DNA of 64,000 nt from Yoonia sp. (GCF_018402175.1 NZ_JAGYJK010000008.1:1-64000), one strand, 5' to 3'. Numbered from the stretch's first letter, positions 17,707 through 27,724 are shown. Numbers and translations: made by a program. The notes: generated by a model from the letters alone, not told the origin.

Positions 17707-18306
17707 CTACCCTTGGGGCGTGTATATTAGCCGGACCCCGTCGGTGAATAGCATCTGGTGACCAGTATTGCTGGTATCGAACTGGAATGTCACCTGCCCA
17801 GCGGTCAGATTTCCCATTGGTGCGCGGATTTCCAGTGATCCGTCCGATATGGCTGTCCCTGTGTCCAGCGTCACGGTCAGGCCACCGGTCTCCATCGTAT
17901 AGCCGGTCGAGGTTTGCAGCCGCACAAGACCCGAAAACCGCGCTATGCGCGCGCGCCCGTCAATTTCACCGGTCACGCCGGTCACAGTCAGCGTGCTGCC
18001 CCCGGGGTTGTCCATCTGCATCCGAAGAGTATCGACTGTCGCTGTGTCGGGCCGGTCCGGCAGCGGGCGTGCGCTGCGCGCAGAAATCACCACGACCGCG
18101 CCGGTATCGGTCAGGCCGGAAAATTCGGGTGCGGATAATTTTTCGTCACGGGCGAGGTCGATGACCTGCGCCAGCGGGATCTTGGTGCCGTCGTTCGGCC
18201 CGCGCGCCAACAAAAACAGCATCGACAGCAACGCCAGCCCGCAAAGCGGCAGCAGGATCTTGGCCCAGCCGACCCATTGCGAATACAGATTGTCGCCGCC
18301 ACCCAT
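17707..18306 (-). CDS. lptC: LPS export system protein LptC
   Basis: 199 residues with one N-terminal membrane span (ILLPLCGLALLSMLFLLARG, about 16-35) and a periplasmic beta-jellyroll. This matches LptC, which receives LPS from LptB2FG and hands it to LptA. Sequence conservation in this family is low. The call rests on topology, size, and position directly between kdsD (2 bases) and lptA (28 bases). Confidence 0.9.
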   Translation of the reverse strand: MGGGDNLYSQWVGWAKILLPLCGLALLSMLFLLARGPNDGTKIPLAQVIDLARDEKLSAPEFSGLTDTGAVVVISARSARPLPDRPDTATVDTLRMQMDNPGGSTLTVTGVTGEIDGRARIARFSGLVRLQTSTGYTMETGGLTVTLDTGTAISDGSLEIRAPMGNLTAGQVTFQFDTSNTGHQMLFTDGVRLIYTPQG

Positions 18307-18308
18307 GG

Positions 18309-19277
18309 TCAGACAATACCAGCCCGCAGGCAGTCATGGATATGCAAAATGCCTGCGACCTTGCCGGGGTTGGCGGGATCCAGCGCAAACAGGCAGGTGA
18401 TCTTGCGGCTGTTCATGATGTTGACCGCCTCTTCGGCGAGGGCATGGGGCGAAACGGTGGTGGGGTTGGCGGTCATCACCTCGCCCGCGGTGTGGTCCAG
18501 CAGGCCCTGCATGTGGCGGCGCAGGTCGCCGTCGGTGACGATGCCGACCAGCCTGTCATCATCGCCCAGCACGGCCGCGACGCCGAACCCTTTCTGGGTG
18601 ATCACCAGCAGGACATCCGACATTGGCGTGTCCACGCGCACCAGCGGGATCGCGTCATCGCGGTGCATCAGGTCGGCGACCTTGGACAATTGCGCGCCCA
18701 GCTTGCCACCGGGGTGGAAGTCACGGAAGTTTTCGGGTGTGAAGGCGCGGTGTTCCATCAGCGCGATGGCCAGCGCATCCCCCAGCGCCAGCGTCATCGT
18801 GGTGGATATCGTCGGCACGATCCCGCGGCCACACGCCTCGCCCAGTTGTGGCAGGGTGATCCCGACATCGGCCTGCTGGATCAGTGTGCTTTCGGCGCGG
18901 CTGGCCACGCCGATCATCGGAATGCCAAAGCGGCGGGTATAGGCGACCAGATCGGCCAGCTCGGGTGTTTCACCTGAATTTGACAGCACCAGCACGACAT
19001 CACCCCGCGTCATCATGCCCAGATCGCCATGGCTCGCTTCGGCGGGGTGGACGAAATGCGCAGGCGTGCCGGTGCTGGCAAAGGTCGCGGCGATCTTGCG
19101 CGCGATATGGCCGGATTTGCCCATGCCCGACACGATGACCCTGCCTTTGGCGTTCAGCAAAAGCGTGACGGCATCCGCAAAGTTTGCGTCAAGGGTGGCG
19201 GACAGAGCCGTTAGCGCATCCGCCTCTTGCAAGATCACGCGGCGGGCGGTCGCCAGAAAGGGGACAGGATCGGTCAT
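18309..19277 (-). CDS. kdsD: Arabinose-5-phosphate isomerase (KdsD/KpsF)
   Basis: Converts ribulose 5-phosphate to arabinose 5-phosphate, the first step to Kdo. 322 residues from the ATG at 19277, coupled by TGATG to the RNase D gene. The SIS domain (about 35-170) contains GMGKSGHIARKIAATFASTG, HPAEASHGDLGM and LSNSGETPEL. Two CBS domains follow (about 205-320). Together with kdsB at 8.1 kb it supports Kdo synthesis and, through the lpt genes downstream, LPS export. Confidence 0.95.
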   Translation of the reverse strand: MTDPVPFLATARRVILQEADALTALSATLDANFADAVTLLLNAKGRVIVSGMGKSGHIARKIAATFASTGTPAHFVHPAEASHGDLGMMTRGDVVLVLSNSGETPELADLVAYTRRFGIPMIGVASRAESTLIQQADVGITLPQLGEACGRGIVPTISTTMTLALGDALAIALMEHRAFTPENFRDFHPGGKLGAQLSKVADLMHRDDAIPLVRVDTPMSDVLLVITQKGFGVAAVLGDDDRLVGIVTDGDLRRHMQGLLDHTAGEVMTANPTTVSPHALAEEAVNIMNSRKITCLFALDPANPGKVAGILHIHDCLRAGIV

Positions 19278-19888
19278 CAATGCGTGAATATATCGGTTTC
19301 GGGCCAGCCGTGCAGGTCTAGCGCCGCGCGTGTTGGCAGGAAATCGAAACAGGCCTGCGCGACAGCGGTCCGATCCTCGCGTTGCAGCAGAACATCGAAA
19401 GCCGCCTTTAGCTGGTGCAGATACAAAACATCAGATGCGGCGTAATCCAGTTGCGCGGCTGTCAGCTTGGGTGCGCCCCAGTCGCTTTGCTGTTGGTGCT
19501 TGGAAATGTCGATCCCCAGCATATCCTGCAGCAGAACCTTCAGCCCGTGCCGGTCGGTATAGGTGCGCACCAGTTTGGACGCGATCTTGGTGCAATAGAC
19601 GGGGGCGGTCACGACACCAAAGGCATTCAGCAGCGCGGCAATATCGAACCGGCCAAAATGAAACAGCTTCAGCACGGCAGGGTCGGTCAGCATCGCGCAA
19701 AGGTTCGGCGCGCCGGCCTGTCCCTTGCTGACCTGCACAAGGTGGCAATCGCCGTCGCCGCCCGACATCTGGATCAGGCACAGCCGGTCACGGTGCGGGT
19801 TCAACCCCATCGTTTCGCAATCGATCGCGACCACCGGCCCAAGGTTCAACCCGTCAGGCAGATCGTTGTGATAAAGATAATTCGCCAT
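19277..19888 (-). CDS. rnd: Short ribonuclease D-like 3'-5' exonuclease
   Basis: 203 residues containing only the DEDDy exonuclease domain: VVAIDCETMGL (Asp23, Glu25), HFGRFDIAAL and the Tyr-Asp pair in LDYAASDVLYL. The HRDC domains of full-length RNase D are absent, as in the short alphaproteobacterial type. It probably trims tRNA or other RNA 3' ends. It is the first gene of the tightly packed kdsD-lpt series, with a 55-base gap to the GGDEF-EAL gene stop upstream. Confidence 0.9.
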   Translation of the reverse strand: MANYLYHNDLPDGLNLGPVVAIDCETMGLNPHRDRLCLIQMSGGDGDCHLVQVSKGQAGAPNLCAMLTDPAVLKLFHFGRFDIAALLNAFGVVTAPVYCTKIASKLVRTYTDRHGLKVLLQDMLGIDISKHQQQSDWGAPKLTAAQLDYAASDVLYLHQLKAAFDVLLQREDRTAVAQACFDFLPTRAALDLHGWPETDIFTH

Positions 19889-19943
19889 CGTCGTTCCAAT
19901 CCGCTGGTTTCGCCATCCCAGATACGCAGGAAGTCTGGAATGC

Positions 19944-21632
19944 TCAAGCTTCGTTGATCAGAACCAGCCGGTCGTCAGAAATCGTGACAGGCTGACTGGC
20001 ATGCAGGGATAGCCACATTTCGAATTCCAGCGCCGGCATCGGGCGGGCGAAACCAAAGCCTTGGCCAATGGTGCATCCCCGGTCCTGCAGGTGCTGTGCC
20101 TGATGGATTTCTTCGATCCCTTCGGCCACGACATGCAAGCCGAGTTCCGCCGACAGTGCAAGAATGGCGCGCACAACGCTGTCGGCTGCGTGGTCCGGCA
20201 GGGGCGCGACCAGTGACTTGTCCAGCTTGATCCCCGAAAGCGGCAATTGTGTCAGACGGCACAGCGATGCATAGCCGGTGCCAAAATCGTCCAGTTCAAG
20301 CGCCACGCCACATTCCGACAGGCTGTCGATGTTCATCGCCGCTATGTCGCCAGTGCCGTCGATCAGCGTGGTTTCCAGCACCTCGACGATCACCTGTTCG
20401 GGGCGCAGTCCTGAATTGCGCAAGACAAGAAGAAAGCGTTCGACCAGATAGGGATCGGCGATGGTCGTGGGTGCGGCGTTCAACGAAAGTACCGGATCCC
20501 AGACATCCATCGACTGCCATTTCATTGCCTGCACCATTGCGGCCTGCCAGATGGCAAGGTCCATTTCGACAGTCATGCCAGCCCGTTCAACTGCCGGCAG
20601 AAACCTATCAGGTGTCATCAAGCCGCGTGTTGGATGTCGCCATCTGGCAAGCACTTCGACACCGTGCAACGCGCCGTCAGTCAGCCTGATCTGTGGCTGA
20701 AACCAGGGTTCGAGTTCACCGTTGCGGAGCGCGTCAGGCACTTCCATCTGGAGTTGCTGCGCATGTCTTGCGGCCTCGCGCAGTGCAGGGGTGAATTCTT
20801 GTGCCCGGTTCCCGCCTTCGTTTTTTGCGACCTGAAGCGCCATGGTTGCATCGGCAATTACGGCCATCGGATCTGTCCGGTGATGGTCAAGGACCAGAAA
20901 ACCGATGCTTGCCTGGACCTTCAACCGCCGCCCCTGCACATCGAACGGGTCAGAGAGCGCCGCCATAACGCGGCGCAACATTGGTCCGGGGGCTTCATCG
21001 GTCATTATTGCGAATTCGTCGCCCCCGATGCGGGCAACGATCTGGTCGCTGTCAACGCAGGTGCGCAGCGCTTGGCCGACCGCGATCAGCAGGTCATCGC
21101 CGCTTTCGTGTCCAGCGGAATCGTTGATGGATTTAAATCCATCCAGTCCAATAAACAGGAATGTCTGCTCTTCCGCTTCGCCGCGGATCATGCGTTCTGT
21201 CAGTATGGCGATCAGATTGGTGCGGTTCGGCAATCCCGTCAGCGTGTCGTGATTGGCCAAGTAGAGCAGCCGCACGTTTGTTTGTTGTAATGCCACCTTG
21301 GAACTGAGCAGGCGCATTGACTGGTCGCGCAGCGCGCGGATCTGGTTCTGCACGGCCAGATACGCGGGATAAAAGATGATCATCGCCTCGGCAAGCAGCA
21401 CAAGCACGGCCGCCCCGAGGACCGTCCGCTGGTTCCTCTGCAATTGCTCCAGTTCCGCCGCCGCATAGATCGGGGCGCTGTGCGCAATGATCCGCTGGTT
21501 GACGCCGTGCATTGTCACCAGCAGGGCAAGCGTTATCGTTAATGCAAAGATGTATCGCACCCAAAGCTGTTCGGGGCTGATCCGCAAAACCTGTGCGTTC
21601 AGACGGTCCGATAGGTTTTTGATCGTGATCAT
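19944..21632 (-). CDS. Membrane GGDEF-EAL protein (cyclic di-GMP turnover)
   Basis: 562 residues. Two hydrophobic spans (about 26-42 and 71-93) flank a short periplasmic loop, followed by a GGDEF domain with an intact active site at 203-207 (RIGGDEFAIM). The RxxD inhibitory site is not seen. The EAL domain starts near 295. Its signature reads EVL (326-328) instead of EAL, with DDFGTGYASL (448-457), KLDKSL and VVAEGIEE conserved. Phosphodiesterase activity is plausible, and the GGDEF half may make c-di-GMP or only bind GTP. It could link c-di-GMP to motility or surface polysaccharide, but nothing in sequence proves the target. Confidence 0.93.
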   Translation of the reverse strand: MITIKNLSDRLNAQVLRISPEQLWVRYIFALTITLALLVTMHGVNQRIIAHSAPIYAAAELEQLQRNQRTVLGAAVLVLLAEAMIIFYPAYLAVQNQIRALRDQSMRLLSSKVALQQTNVRLLYLANHDTLTGLPNRTNLIAILTERMIRGEAEEQTFLFIGLDGFKSINDSAGHESGDDLLIAVGQALRTCVDSDQIVARIGGDEFAIMTDEAPGPMLRRVMAALSDPFDVQGRRLKVQASIGFLVLDHHRTDPMAVIADATMALQVAKNEGGNRAQEFTPALREAARHAQQLQMEVPDALRNGELEPWFQPQIRLTDGALHGVEVLARWRHPTRGLMTPDRFLPAVERAGMTVEMDLAIWQAAMVQAMKWQSMDVWDPVLSLNAAPTTIADPYLVERFLLVLRNSGLRPEQVIVEVLETTLIDGTGDIAAMNIDSLSECGVALELDDFGTGYASLCRLTQLPLSGIKLDKSLVAPLPDHAADSVVRAILALSAELGLHVVAEGIEEIHQAQHLQDRGCTIGQGFGFARPMPALEFEMWLSLHASQPVTISDDRLVLINEA

Positions 21633-21713
21633 CCGACGAATCCCGCTGGGTTGGTCGAATTACCTTGATCCAGATTGATTAAGGGAGCGTTGCACGCATG
21701 TCTGCCCTTTTGG

Positions 21714-22304
21714 TCACATCGCCTGTATCAGGTCATAGCAGCGGCGGGTGTACTCGTCGCGCACAGCCATGGGCGGCCGCAGGCGGATCGCGAAACGATC
21801 CAACAATGCCGCGTCTTGTTTGCCAAAGAACCTGTCCGCCTCTGGGCGCGAGAAACCGGCGATCTGCACAGCTTCGAGCCATGCTGACAGTTTGTCAGCC
21901 TTCTTGATCTGCCGCTTGATTTGCACCGGCAGTTGCGCGGGCAGCCCGAACCGCAGGTGGATCGCGGCGGTCAGGCGATCGTCCAGCGCGCCGTAACCGG
22001 GCCCGACGGCTGCCTTGACCGGGCTGATCATGTCGCCGATCACATATTCGGGCGCATCATGCAGCAATGCCGCCAGATGCCAGCGCACCGGCGCTTTGGG
22101 GTTTTGGTTGATGAAGATATCCGTCACCAACAGCGAATGTTCGGCTACCGTATAGGCGAAATCGCCTTTGGTCTGCCCGTTCCAGCGCGCGACAAAGGCA
22201 AGGCCATGCGCGATGTCGCCGATCTCGATATCCATCGGCGTCGGGTCAAGCAGGTCCAGCCTGCGCCCCGACAGCATCCTTTGCCAGGCTCTTGGTTGCT
22301 TCAT
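21714..22304 (-). CDS. HD-domain phosphohydrolase, YfbR-like
   Basis: 196 residues with the HD metal site pattern VAEHSLLVTD, then AALLHDAPEYVIGD, then a downstream Asp in IKKADKLSAW. This resembles YfbR-type 5'-deoxynucleotidases and the broader COG1896 group. The likely substrates are nucleotides, but the exact one is unclear. It diverges from ahcY (117-base gap) and lies 81 bases before the GGDEF-EAL gene on the same strand. Confidence 0.85.
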   Translation of the reverse strand: MKQPRAWQRMLSGRRLDLLDPTPMDIEIGDIAHGLAFVARWNGQTKGDFAYTVAEHSLLVTDIFINQNPKAPVRWHLAALLHDAPEYVIGDMISPVKAAVGPGYGALDDRLTAAIHLRFGLPAQLPVQIKRQIKKADKLSAWLEAVQIAGFSRPEADRFFGKQDAALLDRFAIRLRPPMAVRDEYTRRCYDLIQAM

Positions 22305-22420
22305 CGCGTGTGCGCCTTAATTGAATGTTGAGCGTTCTGCATAATACGCGACTTTGGATTGTGGCAACCCAGTCGCGATGCTATGGACCGTCAACCCATT
22401 TTTGCTGAAAGAGAGACCGT

Positions 22421-23809
22421 ATGTCGCTGGATTACATCGTCAAGGATATCGCACTGGCCGCCTATGGCCGCAAGGAACTGGATATCGCAGAAACCGAAAT
22501 GCCGGGGCTGATGGCGCTGCGTGAAGAATATGGCGCGGCCAAGCCCCTGGCCGGTGCGCGCATCGTTGGATCGCTGCATATGACGATCCAGACCGCCGTG
22601 CTGATCGAAACTCTCAACGCGCTGGGGGCTGATGTGCGCTGGGCGTCTTGCAACATCTTTTCCACGCAGGATCACGCCGCTGCGGCGATTGCCGCCGGCG
22701 GCACGCCGGTGTTTGCGATCAAGGGCCAGACGCTGGAAGAGCATTGGGATTATCTGGATAAATCCTTCCAGTTTGCCGAAGGTGCCAACATGATCCTTGA
22801 TGATGGCGGCGATGCGACGCTTTATGTCCTGCTGGGCGCGCGCGCCGAGGCGGGCGAGGAAATCATCCCCGTCCCCGAGTCTGAAGAAGAAGTTGTCATC
22901 AAGGCGCAGATCAAGAAACGCATGGCGCAAAGCCCCGGCTGGTTCACCAAAACCCGTGATGCGATCAAGGGCGTGTCCGAGGAAACGACGACAGGCGTGC
23001 ATCGCCTTTATGACCTGCACAAGAAAGGCCAGCTGCCCTTCCCTGCGATCAACGTGAACGATTCTGTGACCAAGTCGAAGTTTGACAACAAATACGGCTG
23101 CAAGGAATCGCTGGTCGATGGTATCCGCCGCGCGACCGACACGATGATGGCCGGCAAGGTTGCCGTCGTTTGCGGGTATGGCGATGTGGGCAAAGGCTCT
23201 GCCGCGTCGCTGCAAGGGGCTGGTGCGCGTGTGAAGGTGACAGAGGTCGATCCGATCTGCGCGCTGCAAGCCGCGATGGACGGGTTCGAGGTGGTTCTGC
23301 TTGAGGATGTGCTGGACAGCGCCGATATTTTCATCACCACCACAGGCAACCGTGACGTGATCCGGATCGAGCATATGCGCGAGATGAAGGATATGGCGAT
23401 TGTGGGCAATATCGGCCATTTCGACAATGAAATTCAGGTCGCTGCGTTGAAAAACCACAAGTGGACGAACATCAAAGAACAGGTCGACATGATCGAGATG
23501 CCATCCGGCAACCGCTTGATCCTGCTGTCCGAAGGGCGTTTGCTGAACCTTGGCAACGCGACCGGCCACCCGTCTTTCGTGATGTCGGCCTCGTTCACCA
23601 ATCAGGTACTGGCGCAGATCGAACTCTGGACCAAGGGCGAAGATTACCAGCCCGGCGTCTTTATCCTGCCCAAGGCGCTGGATGAAAAGGTCGCGCGCCT
23701 GCACCTGAAACGGATCGGGGTGAAACTGACCGAACTGCGCAAGGAACAGGCGGATTACATCGGCGTCACAGTCGATGGCCCGTTCAAGCCGGAACATTAC
23801 CGCTATTGA
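22421..23809 (+). CDS. ahcY: Adenosylhomocysteinase
   Basis: NAD-dependent enzyme splitting S-adenosylhomocysteine into adenosine and homocysteine, which relieves product inhibition of methyltransferases. 462 residues with the substrate region [13 protein letters not shown] near the N-terminus, the NAD loop [11 protein letters not shown] near 247, and the C-terminal FKPEHYRY end typical of the family. Length is normal for the long bacterial form. GAGAG lies before the start. I looked for an SAH or SAM/SAH riboswitch in the 116-base leader and saw none. Confidence 0.98.
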   Translation: MSLDYIVKDIALAAYGRKELDIAETEMPGLMALREEYGAAKPLAGARIVGSLHMTIQTAVLIETLNALGADVRWASCNIFSTQDHAAAAIAAGGTPVFAIKGQTLEEHWDYLDKSFQFAEGANMILDDGGDATLYVLLGARAEAGEEIIPVPESEEEVVIKAQIKKRMAQSPGWFTKTRDAIKGVSEETTTGVHRLYDLHKKGQLPFPAINVNDSVTKSKFDNKYGCKESLVDGIRRATDTMMAGKVAVVCGYGDVGKGSAASLQGAGARVKVTEVDPICALQAAMDGFEVVLLEDVLDSADIFITTTGNRDVIRIEHMREMKDMAIVGNIGHFDNEIQVAALKNHKWTNIKEQVDMIEMPSGNRLILLSEGRLLNLGNATGHPSFVMSASFTNQVLAQIELWTKGEDYQPGVFILPKALDEKVARLHLKRIGVKLTELRKEQADYIGVTVDGPFKPEHYRY

Positions 23810-23845
23810 TGCGGCACGCCTGACGTCAGGCTGCGGATGATCAAG

Positions 23846-23880
23846 ACGCCGCCGTCCCGGTTCACACGGGGCGGCGGCGT
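23846..23880 (+). terminator. Strong hairpin after ahcY
   Basis: ACGCCGCCG-T-CCCG pairs with CGGG-G-CGGCGGCGT, a 14-bp stem with one G-T pair and a 7-base loop. It is followed by TTTC. It lies 37 bases after the ahcY stop. Confidence 0.8.
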
Positions 23881-23987
23881 TTCGCGTTCTGGGTGTGCAG
23901 TGTCGGGGGTGACCTATTGCGGTGCAAAGGTTTCGCACCCACGTCCTTAGCCAGTTACCTGATTATTCTGGAAGAATGGTCACATAC

Positions 23988-24152
23988 TGCTAAAATACAC
24001 ATCAAATGATGCACTTATCGCGTTTGGTGTGCTGCTCCACCTGTGGTAGAGTTCGTTAAGGCCAGTATGGCCGGACCTTATAACTGATTGCGTGTGGTGG
24101 ATTGGGAGCACGCGGGGTGAAAGAGGGTTCGGCGCTTGCCGGGCCCTCTTTT
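23988..24152 (+). ncRNA. Candidate structured small RNA with its own promoter and terminator
   Basis: The 364-base gap after ahcY contains an extended -10 box TGCTAAAAT (23988-23996). About 150 bases later comes a strong hairpin with a 14-bp stem and GCTT loop (24120-24151) ending in TTTT. In between, distant segments pair into a rod. GTGTGCT near 24026 pairs with AGCACGC near 24107, and TCCACC near 24036 with GGTGGA near 24097. TAAGG near 24056 pairs with CCTTA near 24076, capped by a small loop. Size and rod shape recall 6S-type RNAs, but I do not find a match to a known 6S sequence. The terminal hairpin could instead serve the EVE gene coming from the right. Confidence 0.3.
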
Positions 24153-24173
24153 GCGTGATCGGGCGTTGCATGG

Positions 24174-24593
24174 TCAGGGTTGTGTCCCACCCAAGGCGCA
24201 AATGATCTGCCATTCGGCATCCGTGACCGGCTGCACGGACAGCCGCGCATTATTCACCAAAACCATGTCTTTCAGTCGTAGATCAGTCTTGATCTGTGCA
24301 AGGCTGACGGGTCTGACGAAAGGCCGCACTGCCCTGACATCGACACAATCCCAACGCGGATCATCCGTGGTGCTGTCAGGGTGGCTTTCGGCGCAGACCT
24401 CGACGATGCCAACAATCTCCAGACCGGTGCGGGAATGGTAAAAAAACCCCAGGTCACCGGTCTTCATCGCGCGCATGTTGTTGCGCGCCTGATAATTGCG
24501 CACGCCGCCCCATTCCTCGCCCACAGCACCTTTGGCTGTCTGTTGATCCCAGCCCCAAACATCAGGTTCGGATTTGAACAGCCAATAGGCCAT
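24174..24593 (-). CDS. EVE domain-containing protein
   Basis: 139 residues from the ATG at 24593 (TGATG overlap with the preceding gene). The family start AYWLFKSEPDVWGW is obvious, followed by GVRNYQARNNMRAMKTGDLGFFYHS. EVE domains are PUA-related and bind modified bases in DNA or RNA. The cellular role of this small stand-alone type is not established. It sits last in the tsaD-gpsA-YciI series. The strong hairpin at 24120-24151 may be its terminator. Confidence 0.92.
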   Translation of the reverse strand: MAYWLFKSEPDVWGWDQQTAKGAVGEEWGGVRNYQARNNMRAMKTGDLGFFYHSRTGLEIVGIVEVCAESHPDSTTDDPRWDCVDVRAVRPFVRPVSLAQIKTDLRLKDMVLVNNARLSVQPVTDAEWQIICALGGTQP

Positions 24594-24865
24594 CAGCCGA
24601 TGACCTTTTTCCATGCGCTCAACGTGACATCGCCGAACAGACCGGCCTTGGCATAGGGGTCGGCGGCGGCCCAGGCCTTTGCTGCGGCAAGGTCGGCCAC
24701 GTCAAGGATGATCAGCGACCCGCACATCTGCCCCTCGGCATCCAGCAGCGGCCCTGCGATTTCCACGACACCAGTCTCGGCGACATAGGCCAGATGGGCG
24801 TCGCGGTTATCAAGCCGGGTTTGCAGCGCACCGGGTTTGTCTTTGGCAAGTAGGGCGAAACGCAT
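24593..24865 (-). CDS. YciI family protein
   Basis: 90 residues of the small ferredoxin-like YciI fold: MRFALLAKDKPGAL, the conserved acidic/His pattern RDAHLAYV and a GPLLDAEGQMCGSLIILD strand. Function is unknown in most members. Its stop overlaps the EVE start by one base, and it begins directly after the gpsA stop, so all three should be co-translated. Confidence 0.9.
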   Translation of the reverse strand: MRFALLAKDKPGALQTRLDNRDAHLAYVAETGVVEIAGPLLDAEGQMCGSLIILDVADLAAAKAWAAADPYAKAGLFGDVTLSAWKKVIG

Positions 24866-25828
24866 CTATTCTTCTTTCAACGGGCGCGACAGCAGGGCGT
24901 GCAGCGCGGTTTTCACATCGGTCCGACCCATCGTCAGGTCAGCGACAACCGTGCATATCGGCAGGTCGATGTCCAGATCAAGCGCCAGCTGCCGCAGGGC
25001 GCAGGCGGTTGCGGCACCTTCGACGGTTGCTGTTGTGTCAAACGCCTGCCCGGCCCCCAGCGCGACCCCGAAACGGTAATTGCGCGATTGCTCGGATGTG
25101 CAGGTGAGGACAAGATCACCCAGCCCCGACAAACCGCCCAGCGTGTCGGCCTGCCCGCCAAGCTGCGCGACCAGCCGCTGCATTTCTGCAAAACCGCGTG
25201 TGATCAGCGCCGCGCGCGCGCTGTCGCCAAGGCCGGCCCCGATCGTCACACCCGCGGCAATCGCCATGACGTTCTTCAACGCTCCGCCCAGTTCCGCGCC
25301 GATGATGTCGGTCGTGCGGTACAACCGCAGGGTCGGCGTGGACAACATCTGTTGCAACGCCATACCGGTCGCGTCAGCCGCGCAAGCGATGGTCAGCGCC
25401 GTGGGCAAGCCCCGCGCAATATCGGCGGCAAAGCTGGGGCCGGTCAGGATTGCGGCCTGCGCGTCGGGCACCAAATCGCGGATCGTGCTGGCTGGGCCGG
25501 TCATGCGGCCAAGGTCGATGCCCTTGCAGCAGGCGACCAGTGCTTTGCCTGACAGATGCGCGCCATGCGCTTGCAGAAACGGGGTCAGCGCCTGCGCAGG
25601 GACCGCCAAAAGCAGGGTGTCACAGGCAAAAAGAGGCTCTAACGCTGTGGAGATCGTTATATTATCCAGCAGAGTGACGCCCGGCAACCGCGCATTTTCG
25701 CGGCCACTTTGCATCTGCGCCACTGCCGCAGCGTCCCGCGCCCAAAGCTGCACATTGTGCCCGTCACGTGCCAGAGCGACCCCAAGTGCTGTCCCAAAGG
25801 CCCCGCCGCCAGCGATCCCGATCGTCAT
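24866..25828 (-). CDS. gpsA: Glycerol-3-phosphate dehydrogenase [NAD(P)+]
   Basis: Reduces dihydroxyacetone phosphate to sn-glycerol 3-phosphate for phospholipid synthesis. 320 residues with the Rossmann motif [12 protein letters not shown] at the N-terminus, the catalytic Lys region [18 protein letters not shown] near 184 and NSRNY-type substrate contacts ([10 protein letters not shown]) near 244. Its start overlaps the tsaD stop by 4 bases. Confidence 0.96.
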   Translation of the reverse strand: MTIGIAGGGAFGTALGVALARDGHNVQLWARDAAAVAQMQSGRENARLPGVTLLDNITISTALEPLFACDTLLLAVPAQALTPFLQAHGAHLSGKALVACCKGIDLGRMTGPASTIRDLVPDAQAAILTGPSFAADIARGLPTALTIACAADATGMALQQMLSTPTLRLYRTTDIIGAELGGALKNVMAIAAGVTIGAGLGDSARAALITRGFAEMQRLVAQLGGQADTLGGLSGLGDLVLTCTSEQSRNYRFGVALGAGQAFDTTATVEGAATACALRQLALDLDIDLPICTVVADLTMGRTDVKTALHALLSRPLKEE

Positions 25829-26907
25829 GCCTTGGCCCCTTTCTTGCCCGACCCCAGCATCGGGGCGGCGGTCTTGTCCAAGGGCCAGCGCGGGCGGGCC
25901 GACAAGGTCAGGTCATCGCGCTGCCCAAGGGCCAGCAATTCCGCCCCCGCATAGGCGATCATCGCCGCGTTATCGGTGCACAGCGCCAGGGGCGGCGCGG
26001 CGAAATCAGTGTCCAATCCAGCGCAAAGCTGCATCAAGCGGGCTCTGATCACCTGGTTCGCCGCGACCCCGCCCGCGATGGCAAAGCAAGGGTGCGCAGG
26101 TTTCATCGCCAGATAGATCGCCAGCGCACGGCGTGTTTTCTCGACCAGCACATCGGCGATGGCCGCCTGGAAAGACGCGCTTAGATCCGCCTGATCCTGC
26201 CGGGTCAGCCCGCCCTTGGCCGTGACGACCGCATCGCGCGCGCGCAGCATCGCGGTTTTCAGGCCCGAAAACGACATGTCGCAGCCCGGCTGGTTCAGCA
26301 AGGGTCGCGGCAGATCGAACGCCCGCGGATCGCCACCCGTTCCTGCGGTTTCAACCGCAGGCCCCCCCGGTTGCGACAGGCCAAGGATGCGGGCGGTCTT
26401 GTCGAATGCCTCTCCCGGAGCGTCGTCGATGGTGCCGCCAAGGCGGCAGTACTTATCCGGTCCTGCGACGATCAGAAACTGGCAATGCCCGCCCGACACC
26501 AGCAACATCAGATAGGGATAGGCCACCTGATCTGTTAGCCGTGGTGTCAGGGCATGCCCCGCCAGATGGTTCACGCCGATCAGCGGCAGGCCCGTTGCCG
26601 CTGCCAGCCCCTTGGCGCACATCACACCGGACAGCACCCCGCCAATCAGGCCGGGGCCTGCCGTCACGGCGATGGCGTCCAGATCGGCAAGGTGCAGGCC
26701 CGCTGCGGTCAAAGCGTCTTCGACGCAATGATCCAGCTTTTCGGCATGGGCGCGGGCCGCGACCTCTGGAACGACCCCGCCGAAATCGGCGTGTAGCGCG
26801 GTCTGGCCATAAACAACCGAGGCGAGCACATCATGGCCGCGCACGACCGCTGCAGCGGTATCGTCACAGCTGCTTTCGATGCCAAGGACAGTCAGCGGGC
26901 GCGCCAT
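25825..26907 (-). CDS. tsaD: tRNA N6-adenosine threonylcarbamoyltransferase TsaD
   Basis: Transfers the threonylcarbamoyl group to A37 of ANN-decoding tRNAs. 360 residues from the ATG at 26907, which gives the classic start [20 protein letters not shown]. Metal-binding His residues are in VNHLAGHAL near 113, and the ATP region is [12 protein letters not shown] near 138. An upstream in-frame start would add 15 unsupported residues. It diverges from hemD across 69 bases. Many proteobacteria place hemC near here, but none is seen. Confidence 0.97.
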   Translation of the reverse strand: MARPLTVLGIESSCDDTAAAVVRGHDVLASVVYGQTALHADFGGVVPEVAARAHAEKLDHCVEDALTAAGLHLADLDAIAVTAGPGLIGGVLSGVMCAKGLAAATGLPLIGVNHLAGHALTPRLTDQVAYPYLMLLVSGGHCQFLIVAGPDKYCRLGGTIDDAPGEAFDKTARILGLSQPGGPAVETAGTGGDPRAFDLPRPLLNQPGCDMSFSGLKTAMLRARDAVVTAKGGLTRQDQADLSASFQAAIADVLVEKTRRALAIYLAMKPAHPCFAIAGGVAANQVIRARLMQLCAGLDTDFAAPPLALCTDNAAMIAYAGAELLALGQRDDLTLSARPRWPLDKTAAPMLGSGKKGAKA

Positions 26908-26976
26908 GCATTGATCCTGTTGCGTGTTCGTTAATCGCAGGTAACACTGCACCAGCCTGCAAACAATGGGATCCCG

Positions 26977-27693
26977 ATGACTCCAGCGCTGATCCTGACC
27001 CGCCCGGCCCTACAGGCCGAGGCTTTCGCCGCAGAGATCACTGCGCGTTGGGTCGGGCCATTGCGGACCATCCTGTCGCCGCTTTTGCAGATCGTGCCGG
27101 TGCCGATCACGGTTGATCTGACGCAGGTGAAAGGGGTCATCCTGACCTCGGCCCATGGTGTTGCGGCATCGCGCGACGCTGGCTTGCCGCGCGGCCTGCC
27201 TGCGTGGTGCGTCGGCGAAAAGACTGCACAATTGGCCACCGCGGCCGGTTTTGACGTCATCGCCGGGCCGGGTGATGCCACGCGCCTTGCCGACAAGATC
27301 ATCAGTCGTCGCCCGGATGGACCGCTGGTGCATCTGCATGGTGTTCACACCCGCGGCGGCGTTTCTGAAAGGCTCGCCGCTGCGGGCATCGGTTGCATCG
27401 ACGTGATCGGCTATGACCAGATTGCCCAACCCCTCAGCGATGCGGCGTTCGATGCGCTGCAGGGTGACGCACCGGTGATCTTGCCCTTGTTTTCCCCGCG
27501 CACCGCGACCATCCTCGCAGGGCAGGCACCGTTCGCGGCACCAGTGCATGTGGTCGTGATGAGCACGGCCGTCCAGAACGCCGCTGCTGCGATCAACCTG
27601 CGCAGTCTCAGCGTCGCGGCCACGCCGGATGCGGGTGCGATGATCGCCGCAACGTTGAAACGGCTGCGCGTGATGGCCGAACAGGGTCTTTGA
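26977..27693 (+). CDS. hemD: Uroporphyrinogen-III synthase
   Basis: Cyclises hydroxymethylbilane to uroporphyrinogen III in tetrapyrrole synthesis. 238 residues. HemD is poorly conserved, but [13 protein letters not shown] at the start, [12 protein letters not shown] near 49 and the late [12 protein letters not shown] block fit the family. Position before a mitofilin-like gene and hemY, as in other alphaproteobacteria, supports the call. Confidence 0.9.
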   Translation: MTPALILTRPALQAEAFAAEITARWVGPLRTILSPLLQIVPVPITVDLTQVKGVILTSAHGVAASRDAGLPRGLPAWCVGEKTAQLATAAGFDVIAGPGDATRLADKIISRRPDGPLVHLHGVHTRGGVSERLAAAGIGCIDVIGYDQIAQPLSDAAFDALQGDAPVILPLFSPRTATILAGQAPFAAPVHVVVMSTAVQNAAAAINLRSLSVAATPDAGAMIAATLKRLRVMAEQGL

Positions 27694-27724
27694 CCTGCCC
27701 TCGCTTGAGGACAGGCGGCAGGTC
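27692..27724 (+). terminator. Hairpin between hemD and mic60
   Basis: GACCTGCC (27692-27699) pairs with GGCAGGTC (27717-27724). A smaller CCTC/GAGG stem nests inside, and a short GTTTAG follows. It starts inside the hemD stop codon. It may terminate or attenuate before the mic60-hemY pair. Confidence 0.55.

Larger units (their letters stand above)
23810..24173. other. Intergenic region between convergent ahcY and EVE genes
   Basis: 364 bases without a convincing protein gene. They hold the ahcY terminator, a small hairpin GTGCAAAGGTTTCGCAC near 23921, and the possible small RNA. The large size is unusual, since two convergent genes need only a terminator. Confidence 0.7.

Noticed and set aside
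22305..22420. SAH or SAM/SAH riboswitch before ahcY
   Set aside because: I looked for the conserved core of these riboswitches and found no match or supporting pairings.
22391..23938. A 515-residue open frame opposite ahcY
   Set aside because: Shadow of a strongly conserved gene. The composition is Arg/His/Gln-rich, as expected from reverse-strand translation.
24003..24152. Naming the ahcY-downstream RNA as 6S RNA
   Set aside because: Length and rod shape fit, but I could not match the central bubble or known alphaproteobacterial 6S sequence, so it is left as an unnamed candidate.
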